In this document: piece by piece, positions 42,612 through 53,143 of the stretch
Numbering within the stretch: the stretch's first letter is position 1
Layout of the letters: the number at the start of each line of letters is the position of its first letter
Source of the DNA: Streptomyces sp. BV286
GTDB lineage: Bacteria; Actinomycetota; Actinomycetes; Streptomycetales; Streptomycetaceae
NCBI RefSeq assembly: GCF_019090165.1
Contig: NZ_JAHRIB010000079.1
Location: 62,001-126,000, forward strand
DNA: 64,000 nucleotides
Direction of reading: 5' to 3'
Notes under the pieces: model-generated
What the model was told of the DNA's origin: nothing
What the model saw: the letters and a program-made list of their open reading frames with translations, nothing else
The model's database searches: none
Position numbers and translations under genes: made by a program

Positions 42612-44551
42612 CGGACCGGCATCATCTGCTCGTACACGGCGGGACGTTCGCGGCCGTGGACGACGGCGGAGACATCAGCGGAGTGCGCGGCGGCAGCTCG
42701 CACTCGACTCCCGACGGGCTGTTCGTGCGAGACGCCCGGCACCTGAGCCGCTGGCAGCTGACCGTCGACGGAGCGGTGCCCGAGACACTGTCACCGGTCG
42801 CCGACGGCGACAGCGCCCGCTGCGTGCTCGTGCCGCGCGGCGGTCGGCAGGAGCCGCCCGCCCACACGCTCTTCCGTGAACAGGCCGTCACGGACGGGTC
42901 GTTCGTCGAGTCGCTGCGGGTCACCAGCAACCGCCCGGTGCCGACGACGATCCGCATCGCGGTCACCGCGGACGCCGACTTCACGGACCAGTTCGAGCTG
43001 CGTTCCGACCACCGGACGTACGCGAAGACCGGCGCCGTCCGCTCCCGCCGGATCCTGGACGACGGCGTGGAGTTCGGATACCGGCGCGGTGAGTGGCGGT
43101 CCTTCACGACCGTCACCTCCGACCCCGTGCCGGACGGTGTCGAGGAGACGGGCACGGGCGCGCGTCGCCTCGTGTGGACGCTCGACCTCGAACCGCACGG
43201 TTCGGCCGAGCTGGCCCTCCGGGTGGCGGCGCGCCCGCACGGTATGCCGCCCCCGGAGGTGCCTCCCACCCCGGCCGCCGCGAACGCCCGACTCCTCGCG
43301 CTGGAGGAGGAGTTCGCGGAAGGCGTGCCCTTCCCGACGGGCTGGCCCGAGCTGGCCGCGGCCTGTTCGCGGGGCCTGTCCGACCTGGCCGTGCTCCAGG
43401 TGCCGGCAACGGGCCCCGACGGAGAGGAACTTCGCGTCCCCGCCGCCGGAGTCCCCTGGTTCCTGACGCTGCTCGGCCGCGACGCCCTCCTCACGTCGCT
43501 CTTCGCGCTCCCCTACCGCCCCCGGCTGGCCGCCGCCACCCTGCCCGCGCTCGCCGCGGCCCAGGCGACGGAGGTCGGAGCGGGCACCGTGGCCCAACCG
43601 GGCAAGATCGTCCACGAGATGCGGCACGGGGAACTGGCGCACTTCGGGCAGGTCCCGTACGGGCGGTACTACGGCTCGGTCGACGCGACCCCGCTGTTCC
43701 TCGTCCTCCTCGGCGCGTACGTCGAGCAGACCGGCGACACGGCACTGGCCCGCAGGCTGGAGCCCCACGCCCGCGCGGCGATCGGCTGGATGCTGGACCA
43801 CGGCGGGCTGACCTCGCGCGGCTATCTCGTCTACCGCGCGGACGAGGGCGGGCTCGCCAACCAGAACTGGAAGGACTCCCCCGGCGCCATCTGCTCCGGC
43901 GACGGCAGCCGGCCGACCGGCCCGGTGATGGCCGCGGGCGCCCAGGGCTACGCCTACGACGCCCTGCGCCGGACCGCGCACCTGGCCCGGACGGTGTGGG
44001 ACGACGAGGTGTACGCGGCGTTGCTGGAGCAGGCAGCCGGGGATCTCCGCGACCGGTTCCAGCGGGACTTCTGGATGCCGGACCACTCCTTCCCGGCGCT
44101 CGCCCTCGACAGCGACGGGAACCACGTCGACGCGCTCGCCTCCGACGCGGGTCACCTCCTGTGGTCCGGTCTGCTGGACAAGGAGTACGGGGAGGCGGTG
44201 GGGCGCAGGCTCCTGGAGCCGGACTTCTTCTCCGGGTGGGGCGTACGGACGGTCGCCTCGGGCCAGCCCGCCTACCATCCGCTGTCGTACCACCGGGGGT
44301 CGGTGTGGCCGCACGACAACGCGCTGATCACACTGGGGCTCGCCCGGTACGGGCTCCACGACGAGGCGCGGACGGTCGCCCACGGCCTGGTGGACGCGGC
44401 GACGGCGGCGGGGCACCGGCTGCCGGAGGTTCTCGCGGGCTACGGCCGCGAGACGCATGCGGAGCCGGTGCCGTATCCGCATGCGTGCGTGCGCGAATCC
44501 CGTTCCGCGGCGGCGCCGTTGGCGTTGCTCACGGCCGTGGGGGGTGCGTGA
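42608..44551 (+). CDS. Amylo-alpha-1,6-glucosidase / glycogen debranching-like protein
   Basis: 647 residues from ATG 42608. An N-terminal glycogen-debranching-enzyme beta-domain (SHSTPDGLFVRDARHLSRWQ) is followed by an (alpha/alpha)6 domain with GVPWFLTLLGRDALLTSLFA, GLANQNWKDSPGAI and SYHRGSVWPHDNALI. It is coupled to the GH63-like gene, so the two may act on the same sugar or glucosyl conjugate under ROK control. A true role in glycogen debranching is not established by sequence. Confidence 0.87.
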   Translation: MTDRHHLLVHGGTFAAVDDGGDISGVRGGSSHSTPDGLFVRDARHLSRWQLTVDGAVPETLSPVADGDSARCVLVPRGGRQEPPAHTLFREQAVTDGSFVESLRVTSNRPVPTTIRIAVTADADFTDQFELRSDHRTYAKTGAVRSRRILDDGVEFGYRRGEWRSFTTVTSDPVPDGVEETGTGARRLVWTLDLEPHGSAELALRVAARPHGMPPPEVPPTPAAANARLLALEEEFAEGVPFPTGWPELAAACSRGLSDLAVLQVPATGPDGEELRVPAAGVPWFLTLLGRDALLTSLFALPYRPRLAAATLPALAAAQATEVGAGTVAQPGKIVHEMRHGELAHFGQVPYGRYYGSVDATPLFLVLLGAYVEQTGDTALARRLEPHARAAIGWMLDHGGLTSRGYLVYRADEGGLANQNWKDSPGAICSGDGSRPTGPVMAAGAQGYAYDALRRTAHLARTVWDDEVYAALLEQAAGDLRDRFQRDFWMPDHSFPALALDSDGNHVDALASDAGHLLWSGLLDKEYGEAVGRRLLEPDFFSGWGVRTVASGQPAYHPLSYHRGSVWPHDNALITLGLARYGLHDEARTVAHGLVDAATAAGHRLPEVLAGYGRETHAEPVPYPHACVRESRSAAAPLALLTAVGGA

Positions 44552-44610
44552 GGCCTGCGGCCGGCTGCGGGATCCTGCGGGCCTTGGGCCGGTGGACATC
44601 GTGCGGGCCC

Positions 44611-44707
44611 GTCGTGGCTGATCGCGCAGTTCCCCGCGCCCCTGAAGGACGAAAGCCAGGGGCGCAGCCCCGCTTTCAGGGGCGCGGGGACCGCGCGACA
44701 AGCCCGC
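44611..44707. repeat. Dispersed palindromic repeat, copy 3
   Basis: Arm 44611-44647 (GTCGTGGCTGATCGCGCAGT onward) pairs imperfectly with 44674-44707. It lies between the convergent debranching-like and tRNA-dihydrouridine synthase genes and probably serves both as a terminator. Confidence 0.75.
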
Positions 44708-44727
44708 ACCGGGCCCGCAGGGAACAC

Positions 44728-45906
44728 TCAACCCCCGGACGTGTCCAACTCCGCATCCTCACTGATGCCGGCGCAGTCGTAAGGGTCCTTGAGCCAACCG
44801 TCCGGCAGGACAACCCTGTTGTTGCCGGACGTCCGCCCGCGGGGGCCGTCCGCGCCCAGCGGCCAGGGCTGGTCCAACTGCAACTCCTCAAGCCCCTCGG
44901 AGAGTTCGGCCAGTGACGAGGTGATCGCGAGGCGCTTGCGCATCTCGGAGCCGACCGCGAACCCCTTCAGGTACCAGGCCACGTGCTTGCGGAAGTCGAT
45001 GACTCCGCGCGCCTCGTCCCCGATCCACTCCCCGAGAAGCGTCGCGTGGCGGACCATGACGGCCGCCACTTCCCGCAGGGTCGGACGGGCGCCGTATCCG
45101 TCGGGGCCCCCGGCCCGCGCGCCGGCCGGGCCCTCGAAGGCCGCCACCAGGTCACCGAAGAGCCAGGGCCGCCCGAGGCAGCCCCGGCCGACGACCACCC
45201 CGTCGCAGCCGGTCTCGCGCACCATCCGCAGCGCGTCGTCGGCCGACCAGATGTCGCCGTTGCCGAGGACGGGGATCTCCGGGACGTGCTCCTTCAGCCG
45301 CGCGATGGCGTCCCAGTCGGCCGTCCCGCCGTAGTGCTGCGCGGCGGTGCGGCCGTGCAGCGCGATCGCCGTCACGCCCTCCTCGACGGCGATCCGGCCC
45401 GCGTCGAGGTAGGTGATGTGGTCGTCGTCGATGCCCTTGCGCATCTTCATGGTGACCGGCAGGTCGCCCGCCCCGGACACCGCCTCGCGCAGGATCGCCC
45501 GCAGCAGGTGCCGCTTGTACGGGAGGGCCGAGCCGCCGCCCTTGCGGGTCACCTTCGGGACCGGGCAGCCGAAGTTCAGGTCGATGTGGTCGGCGAGGCC
45601 CTCGTCCGCGATCATGCGGACGGCCTTGCCGACGGTCGCGGGGTCGACGCCGTACAGCTGGATCGAACGCGGGGTCTCCGACGCGTCGAAGTGGATCAGC
45701 TGCATGGTCTTCTCGTTGCGCTCGACCAGCGCCCGCGTGGTGATCATCTCGCTGACGAACAGCCCTTTGCCCCCGCTGAACTCCCTGCACAGCGTGCGGA
45801 AGGGCGCATTCGTGATGCCCGCCATGGGGGCGAGCACGACGGGCGGCTGGACGGTGTGGGGGCCGATCCGCAGGGCGGACTTCACCGTGGACGTGGGCGT
45901 GGACAT
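44728..45906 (-). CDS. dusB: tRNA-dihydrouridine synthase
   Basis: 392 residues from ATG 45906 (GGGGGA just upstream), with ATG/GTG options to 45948 rejected. It is an FMN-dependent TIM barrel: VLAPMAGITNAPFR, then the catalytic Cys in LNFGCPVPKVTRKGGGSAL, and VGRGCLGRPWLF near the phosphate site. It reduces specific uridines in tRNA. DusB is the bacterial subfamily most widely kept, so the symbol is by family rather than proof of site specificity. Confidence 0.9.
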   Translation of the reverse strand: MSTPTSTVKSALRIGPHTVQPPVVLAPMAGITNAPFRTLCREFSGGKGLFVSEMITTRALVERNEKTMQLIHFDASETPRSIQLYGVDPATVGKAVRMIADEGLADHIDLNFGCPVPKVTRKGGGSALPYKRHLLRAILREAVSGAGDLPVTMKMRKGIDDDHITYLDAGRIAVEEGVTAIALHGRTAAQHYGGTADWDAIARLKEHVPEIPVLGNGDIWSADDALRMVRETGCDGVVVGRGCLGRPWLFGDLVAAFEGPAGARAGGPDGYGARPTLREVAAVMVRHATLLGEWIGDEARGVIDFRKHVAWYLKGFAVGSEMRKRLAITSSLAELSEGLEELQLDQPWPLGADGPRGRTSGNNRVVLPDGWLKDPYDCAGISEDAELDTSGG

Positions 45907-45998
45907 TCCCCCATTGTCGCGCACGCCGACCGGTGCCTCGGAAGCCACCGATGACCATGGTCGTTAGTTAGGCACACTACCGAAACGGGCGTACGCTG

Positions 45999-47447
45999 AT
46001 GGGCATGCCCGAGCTCAGCCACCGCCGGCGACTGCTGGTTCTCGCGATCTGCTGCATGAGCCTGCTGATCGTGAGCCTCGACAACACCGTCCTGAACGTC
46101 GCGCTGCCCTCCATGCAGAAGGACCTGCACGCGAGCCTGGCCGGCATGCAGTGGACGATCGACGCGTACACCCTGGTCCTGGCCGCGCTGCTGATGCTCG
46201 CGGGTTCGACCGCCGACCGCATCGGCCGCAGGAAGGTCTTCCTCGCGGGACTGATCGTCTTCACGATCGGATCGGTCCTCTGCTCGCTCGCGCCCAACCT
46301 CGAATCGCTCGTCGCCTTCCGCATGATCCAGGCGGTCGGCGGCTCCATGCTCAACCCGGTCGCCATGTCGATCATCACGAACACCTTCACCGACCCGCGC
46401 GAGCGCGCCCGCGCGATCGGCGTCTGGGGCGGCGTGGTCGGCATATCCATGGCCGCCGGCCCGCTGGTCGGCGGCCTTCTCGTGGACTCGGTCGGCTGGC
46501 GCTCGATCTTCTGGGTCAACCTTCCGGTGGGCCTGGCCGCACTTCTGCTCACCCTCCGGTACGTGCCCGAGTCCCGCGCCCCGAAGGCCCGCCGCCCGGA
46601 CCCGGTCGGCCAGCTCCTGGTGATCGCCCTGCTCGGCTCCCTGACGTACGCGATCATCGAGGCGCCCGACTCCGGCGCGGTGAAGACCCTCGCCTTCGGC
46701 GGCATCGCGTTCGTCGCCCTGGCCGCCCTCCTGTGGTACGAGCCCCGCCGCGACGAACCCCTCATCGACCTGCGCTTCTTCCGCTCGGCCCCCTTCAGCG
46801 GTGCCACGGTGATCGCGGTCAGCGCGTTCGCGGCGCTGGGCGGGTTCCTCTTCCTCTCGACGCTCTACCTCCAGAACGTGCGGGGCCTGAGCGCCCTCCA
46901 CGCGGGTCTGTGGATGCTCCCCATGGCCGCCATGACGTTCGTGTGCGCGCCGCTGTCCGGCCGGCTGGTCGGCAGCCGCGGGCCCCGGCTGTCCCTGCTG
47001 GTCGCCGGCACCGCGATGACCGCGAGCGGGGTGCTCTTCGCCGCCTTCGAGGCCGAGACGGCGAACACGACACTCGTCATCGGGTACGTCCTGTTCGGGC
47101 TCGGCTTCGGCTTCGTGAACGCCCCGATCACCAACACCGCGGTGTCGGGCATGCCGCGCGCCCAGGCCGGTGTGGCCGCCGCCGTCGCCTCCACCAGCCG
47201 CCAGATCGGGCAGACGCTGGGTGTCGCCGTGATCGGCGCGGTGCTCGCGTCCGGCGTCGGCTCGTCCTCGTACCGGGACAGCTTCGTCGCGGCGGCCCGC
47301 CCCGCCTGGTGGATCATCGCCGCGTGCGGTCTGGCGGTGCTGGCCGTCGGCGCCCTGACCAGCGGCCCCTGGGCCCGGCGGACCGCCGATCGCACGGCAC
47401 GGCAGCTCTCGTCGGCGGAGCTCAAGGAGTCGGCGGGCGTCGTCTGA
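45999..47447 (+). CDS. DHA2-type MFS drug/metabolite exporter
   Basis: 482 residues, about 14 membrane segments. N-terminal motif LDNTVLNVALPSMQ, motif A in GSTADRIGRRKVF, and motif C-like GPLVGGLLVDSVGWRSIFWVNLPVG place it in the QacA/EmrB group. The start may be ATG 45999 or 46005. TTAGTTAGGCACACTACC before it contains TAGT-n7-ACTA arms (45965-45979), but no regulator gene is adjacent on that side. Confidence 0.92.
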   Translation: MGMPELSHRRRLLVLAICCMSLLIVSLDNTVLNVALPSMQKDLHASLAGMQWTIDAYTLVLAALLMLAGSTADRIGRRKVFLAGLIVFTIGSVLCSLAPNLESLVAFRMIQAVGGSMLNPVAMSIITNTFTDPRERARAIGVWGGVVGISMAAGPLVGGLLVDSVGWRSIFWVNLPVGLAALLLTLRYVPESRAPKARRPDPVGQLLVIALLGSLTYAIIEAPDSGAVKTLAFGGIAFVALAALLWYEPRRDEPLIDLRFFRSAPFSGATVIAVSAFAALGGFLFLSTLYLQNVRGLSALHAGLWMLPMAAMTFVCAPLSGRLVGSRGPRLSLLVAGTAMTASGVLFAAFEAETANTTLVIGYVLFGLGFGFVNAPITNTAVSGMPRAQAGVAAAVASTSRQIGQTLGVAVIGAVLASGVGSSSYRDSFVAAARPAWWIIAACGLAVLAVGALTSGPWARRTADRTARQLSSAELKESAGVV

Positions 47448-47512
47448 CAGCGCGGGCCGGTGGCGGCGCGGTCCGCCGCGCCCCGGCAGGACAGGGGCGC
47501 GGCCCGTCTTTC

Positions 47513-47541
47513 CGGGGCGCGGGAACTGCGCGACCAGCCCC
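47513..47541. repeat. Dispersed palindromic repeat, copy 4 (single arm)
   Basis: GGGGCGCGGGAACTGCGCGA followed by CCAGCCCC, in the reverse orientation of the other single arm, between the 3' ends of the exporter and XRE genes. Confidence 0.7.
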
Positions 47542-47578
47542 CTCCCGGCCCGTACCCGACGACCCGACCCGCCGGGGC

Positions 47579-48502
47579 TCAGCCCCGCTCCACCGCCAGC
47601 GCGTGCAGCTTTTCCAGGCGCTCGCGGGACTCGTCGTCGACGGGCGCGTACGTGACCATGCGCGGCCCCTCCGCGGGACCGAGCCACAGGTCGGTGTGGA
47701 CCAGGTCGAGCCGCCCGACGTACCTGTTGTCGAAGAACTTGGTCTTGCTGCGCGAGCCGACCACCTCGTGCCGCTCCCACACCGCACGGAACTCCTCGGA
47801 CTCCGCGAGCAGCCGCTTGAGCAGCATCTTCCAGGCGGGGTCGGCGAGATGCCCCGCCATCGAGGCCCGGAACTTGGCGGCGATCAGCCGCACCGTCTCG
47901 TCCAGCAGCACGATCGAGGAGCGCCACTGCTCGTTCGTGGTGATGAGGACCATGCAGTTGCGGTCCTCCGGCGGCACGTCGTCGAGGTCGCACAACAGCC
48001 TGCCGTACGTGCGGTTGTAGGCGAGGATGTCGTACCGGCTGTTCTGGATGCAGGCCGGGAGGGGCTCCAGCTGCTCCAGCGTCCGCAGCAGCGCCGGGGT
48101 GATGGTGGGGCAGCGCGAGGCCGGGGTGGGGTCGACGGCACCGGCCAGCCGGAAGAGATGGGCCCGCTCGTTCCCGTCCAGCATCAGGGTGCGGGCGAGC
48201 GCGTCGAGGACCTGCACCGACACCTGGATGTCCCTGGCCTGTTCGAGCCACGTGTACCAGGTGACGCCGACCGCGGAGAGCTGCGCGACCTCCTCCCGGC
48301 GCAGGCCGGGGGTGCGCCGACGGCTGCCCCGGGGCAGGCCCACCTGCTCGGGGGTGATGTGCTCGCGGCGGTGCCGCAGGAAGGCGGCGAGCTCGTGCCG
48401 CCGGATCTCCGACTCGCCCGAGGGCACCCCCGAGCGCTCCGATCCCTCCGGGGCCCGGGATCCGTTCGCCCGTACCGCCGTCTCCTCTGCCATGGTCGTC
48501 AT
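47579..48502 (-). CDS. XRE-family regulator with MmyB-like ligand-binding domain
   Basis: 307 residues. The helix-turn-helix (about 36-95) contains RRRTPGLRREEVAQLSAVGVTWYTWLEQAR, the signature of the large actinobacterial family whose C-terminal domain resembles MmyB and binds fatty acids in one structure. The C-terminal part starts near 120 (ILAYNRTYGRLLCDL). It is divergent from an MFS exporter gene and most likely controls it. Confidence 0.9.
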   Translation of the reverse strand: MTTMAEETAVRANGSRAPEGSERSGVPSGESEIRRHELAAFLRHRREHITPEQVGLPRGSRRRTPGLRREEVAQLSAVGVTWYTWLEQARDIQVSVQVLDALARTLMLDGNERAHLFRLAGAVDPTPASRCPTITPALLRTLEQLEPLPACIQNSRYDILAYNRTYGRLLCDLDDVPPEDRNCMVLITTNEQWRSSIVLLDETVRLIAAKFRASMAGHLADPAWKMLLKRLLAESEEFRAVWERHEVVGSRSKTKFFDNRYVGRLDLVHTDLWLGPAEGPRMVTYAPVDDESRERLEKLHALAVERG

Positions 48503-48548
48503 GCCTCCAGCCTGCCGCCCCGCTGATCCTGTTTCCAGGTACTCCTTC

Positions 48549-48572
48549 TACCAGGATAAGGAGACTCTGGTA
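48549..48572. promoter_or_regulatory. Candidate XRE operator in divergent spacer
   Basis: TACCAG (48549-48554) and CTGGTA (48567-48572) are perfect arms around 12 bases; a related CCAGGTA lies at 48535-48541. All are in the 102-base spacer between the regulator and exporter starts. Confidence 0.5.
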
Positions 48573-48604
48573 CCACCCTCGGGAGGAGGCGCACGCTCGA
48601 CAGC

Positions 48605-50032
48605 GTGACCGAGATCCTTGCTCCCCGCACCGCCCGTTCGCCCGTCGCCCCGCCCGTGCTCGGCGGGCTCGGGCTCTTCACCGTGCTGCTCGGCGCGGCC
48701 CTGCCCCTCATCGACTTCTTCATCGTGAACGTCGCCCTGCCCACGATCGGCCACGACCTTGCCGCGAGCGAAGCGGTCCTGGAACTCGTCGTGGCCGGCT
48801 ACGGAGTCGCCTACGCCGTGCTCCTCGTCCTCGGCGGCCGGCTCGGCGACATGTTCGGCCGGCGCCGGCTCTTCCTCGGCGGGATGATCGCCTTCGGGCT
48901 GACCTCGCTGGCGTGCGGCCTCGCACCGACCGCGTGGACGCTCGTCGCCGCGCGCGTCGCCCAGGGCGCGGCCTCGGCGGCGATGCTGCCGCAGGTGCTC
49001 GCCACCATCCAGTCGGCGACCGAGGGCCCGCGCCGCGCCCGCGCGATGGGCCTGTACGGCGCCACGGCCGGGCTCTCCATGGTGGCCGGGCAGATCCTCG
49101 GCGGCGTCCTGGTCGCGGCGGACATCGCGGGCACCGGCTGGCGCGCGGTGTTCCTGGTGAACGTGCCGGTCGTACTGGTGGGCCTGTTCCTGGCCGCCCG
49201 TGCCGTCCCCGAGACCCGCTCGCAGCACCCGGCGCCGGTGGACGGCCCCGGCACGGCCCTGCTGGCCATCGCCCTGGTGTCCCTGCTGGCCCCGCTGACC
49301 GAGGGCCGGGCGGCGGGCTGGCCCCTGTGGACGTGGCTGTCGCTCGCCCTGTTCCCGCTCGCGGCGACCGCCTTCTACCGCGTCGAGCGGCGGGCGGAGC
49401 GGCTGGGGCGCACCCCGCTGGTCCCGCCGAGCCTGTTCTCGAACCTCCCCCTCCGCCGGGGGCTGGTGATGATCCTGCCCTTCTCGATCGGCTTCAGCGG
49501 CTTCATGTTCGTCGTCGCGGTGGCGCTGCAGCAGGGAGTGCAGCTGAGCCCGGTCCGCGCGGGCCTCACCCTGGCCCCGATGGCGGTGTCCTTCTTCGTC
49601 GTCTCGCTCCTGGGCCCCCGGCTGGTGGCCCGCTGGGGTACGCGCGTGGTGACCGCGGGTGGCCTGGTCCAGGGGGTGGGTGTCGCCGTCCTCGCCCTCA
49701 CGGTGTGGGGTTCCTGGCCCGACCTCGGCGGCCTCCAGCTCTGGCCCGGCATGGTCGTTGCGGGCGCGGGCCAGGCCCTCCAGCTCCCCGTCCTCTTCCG
49801 CGTGATCCTCTCCGAGGTGCCCGCGGCCCGCGCCGGTGTGGGCAGCGGTGTCATGATCACCGCCCAGCAGTCCGCACTGGCCCTGGGCGTCGCCACCCTC
49901 GGCACCCTCTTCCTCACGCTGACCCCGGATCTGGGCATGCGTGAGGCTCTGGCGACGACCCTCGCCGTCCAGCTCGTCGGTGTGGTCCTGACGACGGCCC
50001 TGAGCCTGCGACTGCCGCGCGTCATCGCTTGA
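48605..50032 (+). CDS. DHA2-type MFS exporter controlled by divergent XRE gene
   Basis: 475 residues from GTG 48605, about 14 membrane segments. LPLIDFFIVNVALPTIG, GGRLGDMFGRRRLF (motif A) and GQILGGVLV...WRAVFLVNVPV (motif C region) are visible. Substrate unknown. The shared 102-base regulatory spacer ties it to the XRE regulator. Confidence 0.92.
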   Translation: MTEILAPRTARSPVAPPVLGGLGLFTVLLGAALPLIDFFIVNVALPTIGHDLAASEAVLELVVAGYGVAYAVLLVLGGRLGDMFGRRRLFLGGMIAFGLTSLACGLAPTAWTLVAARVAQGAASAAMLPQVLATIQSATEGPRRARAMGLYGATAGLSMVAGQILGGVLVAADIAGTGWRAVFLVNVPVVLVGLFLAARAVPETRSQHPAPVDGPGTALLAIALVSLLAPLTEGRAAGWPLWTWLSLALFPLAATAFYRVERRAERLGRTPLVPPSLFSNLPLRRGLVMILPFSIGFSGFMFVVAVALQQGVQLSPVRAGLTLAPMAVSFFVVSLLGPRLVARWGTRVVTAGGLVQGVGVAVLALTVWGSWPDLGGLQLWPGMVVAGAGQALQLPVLFRVILSEVPAARAGVGSGVMITAQQSALALGVATLGTLFLTLTPDLGMREALATTLAVQLVGVVLTTALSLRLPRVIA

Positions 50033-50151
50033 GACGTCCACACCGTGCGCGGAACTCGCACACAACGCACCACCCGTGTACTCCTGTTGATGTTGTTCTT
50101 GCTGCACACTCCTTAGCGCGCGCAAGCCGAGCGCGACCACCAGGAGGCGTC

Positions 50152-50361
50152 ATGCTGCAGGCCAACACCAGCAAGGTGAGCCGCTGGGACCAGCACGGCC
50201 GCGAGCACATCGTCCGGGTCCAACGCGCGGGTGTGCAGCGGACGATCAGGTGCGACACCTGCGGCTGGCGCAAGCCCGCCCAGTTCCTGCCCTGGCTCAA
50301 GGCCGAGGAACACCTCGCGGAGGCACACCAGGCGACGGTGGACCCGGCGCCGAAGGGCTGA
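50152..50361 (+). CDS. Small C2H2-like zinc-finger protein
   Basis: 69 residues from ATG 50152; AGGAGG at 50142-50147 is one of the best ribosome sites in the window, which argues that this small frame is a real gene. Cys34 and Cys37 (CDTCGW) with His54 and His59 (EEHLAEAHQ) fit a CxxC-x16-HxxxxH zinc site. The first 30 residues are basic (KVSRWDQHGREHIVRVQR). I recognise no named family; nucleic-acid or protein binding is possible. Confidence 0.75.
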   Translation: MLQANTSKVSRWDQHGREHIVRVQRAGVQRTIRCDTCGWRKPAQFLPWLKAEEHLAEAHQATVDPAPKG

Positions 50362-50393
50362 GCACACCGGTCGCCCGGGCCCGGCGTCACGAC

Positions 50394-50435
50394 GCGGCGC
50401 GCCGGGAGTCGAACCCACGACTCCCGACGCGCCGC
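50394..50435. terminator. Strong bidirectional hairpin
   Basis: Arms 50394-50411 and 50418-50435 pair over 18 bases with one C/A mismatch, loop AACCCA. It separates the zinc-finger gene from the convergent DUF4394 gene, closely after the former's stop. Confidence 0.8.
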
Positions 50436-50582
50436 GCTGTCGTTCGGAGCGGCATCCAGGACGTGGGCGAGCGGGACAGGAACAGGTGCCCGGCAGCGGA
50501 GGGCGATGTCACCGCCCGCTGCCCGCCGCCCGCCGCCCGCCGCCCTTCGGTCAGTTCCCGGCAGCCGCTCCCGCCACCGTCG

Positions 50583-51515
50583 TCACCCCTGGTTCAGCGG
50601 CAGCGCGATGTCCGCCACCTGCCGGCCGTGCCCGAAGGTGCCCAGTGAACTCAGCTTCCCCGTCAGCAGGTTGACCCGCCACGCCGTACGGCCGGTGACC
50701 GCGTAGCCGGTGTTCGTGCCGTTGCGCGTCGAACTGTGGATGTCGAAACCGGAGTTCAACGGCACGTCCACGCCCAGCTTCCCCGTCGGCGCGAGGTTGC
50801 CCGCGTTGGCGGGCGACTGCACCGACACCTGGTCCAGTGCGGTGTCGAGGTCGAAGAGGGTGGTCGCCGTCGACGCGTCGAGGTCGTTGTTCGTGTACGC
50901 GGCCCCGCTCACGCCGAGCGCGGTGGCACCCGGGTTCGGGGGCACCGGCGGGTTGGTGAGGGTCCCGTCGACGGCGGTGGTGCCGGGAGCCGGGGCGCCC
51001 GCCTGGTCGTCGAGGTTGTGACGGAGGTTCTGGCCGGTGTCGCTGATGACCCGCAGCCGGTTGGCGGCCGGGTTGAAGTCGACGCCGAACGCCTTGCCCT
51101 GCAGCGCCACGCCGAGCTGCGAGACCTTCGTGGCGCGGGCGCCCACCTCTCGGATCGTGTAGATGCCGCCCTGGTCCCCGACGGCGTACAGCTTCTTGTT
51201 CTGGACGCGGTAATCGATCCCGACCAGCGTCCTGTCGCCCTTGAGTCCGTCGACCTTCCCGAGCGGCAGCGCGGCGCCCGGCCGGTCGACCCGGAACGAC
51301 ACCAGCCGCTGGTCCGCCGTGAGCCCGACGGCCCGCAGCCCGCTCGGCGCGAGCGCCTCCGGCAGCCGGCCCGCACCGCCCTTGGCCTCGATCCCGGCCC
51401 TGGCCCCCGCGGCCCCCTTCTCCGAGGACCCGCCCAGCGCCCCCGCTCCCACGGCCCCGACCGTCCCGATCGCCACGGCCATCGCCAGTACGCCAACAAC
51501 TGCCTGCTTACGCAT
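50583..51515 (-). CDS. Secreted DUF4394 protein
   Basis: 310 residues with a signal peptide (1-27, ending AGALG-GS). The DUF4394 domain fills the rest: GLTADQRLVSFRVDRPGAA, VGIDYRVQNKKLYAVGDQGG, FGVDFNPAANRLRVISDTGQ, repeated strand units that suggest a beta-propeller. Function unknown. Exported. Confidence 0.87.
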   Translation of the reverse strand: MRKQAVVGVLAMAVAIGTVGAVGAGALGGSSEKGAAGARAGIEAKGGAGRLPEALAPSGLRAVGLTADQRLVSFRVDRPGAALPLGKVDGLKGDRTLVGIDYRVQNKKLYAVGDQGGIYTIREVGARATKVSQLGVALQGKAFGVDFNPAANRLRVISDTGQNLRHNLDDQAGAPAPGTTAVDGTLTNPPVPPNPGATALGVSGAAYTNNDLDASTATTLFDLDTALDQVSVQSPANAGNLAPTGKLGVDVPLNSGFDIHSSTRNGTNTGYAVTGRTAWRVNLLTGKLSSLGTFGHGRQVADIALPLNQG

Positions 51516-51592
51516 GAGTGCCCCCGTAGAAGGTGCCGGCCCGCCCCCTGCGAGCCGTACGCCCCTCCTTCGGAACCCCCGGCCCTCTGGAT

Positions 51593-51651
51593 TGCAAAAG
51601 CCCCAGTTCCATTACATCCGTTACGGACGTGACAGAACCGGGGCATTTGCA
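51593..51651 (-). terminator. Long wobble-paired terminator after glyS
   Basis: Main arms 51624-51644 and 51600-51620 flank a 3-base loop. In the minus-strand RNA they pair at 20 of 21 positions, four by G-U; on the plus strand the same positions are A/C mismatches. The minus-strand stem is followed by CTTTTGCA. It lies 110 bases past the glyS stop and about 80 before the DUF4394 start. Confidence 0.75.
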
Positions 51652-51760
51652 GGGGCTGCGCGCCTTCAGGGGCGTGGGGCCTTGTCACATGGCGGCTCCG
51701 CCGCGGGGCACGACCGGCTCCCACCGTCGCGCACCTGCGAACGGCGCCCCCGCGAAGCGG

Positions 51761-53143
<1,383 letters not shown>

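Noticed and set aside
50394..50435. tRNA T-arm look-alike (gggagtcgaacccac)
   Set aside because: It contains a TTCGA-like string, but no acceptor stem, D-arm or anticodon arm surrounds it; the sequence folds as a simple 18-bp hairpin.
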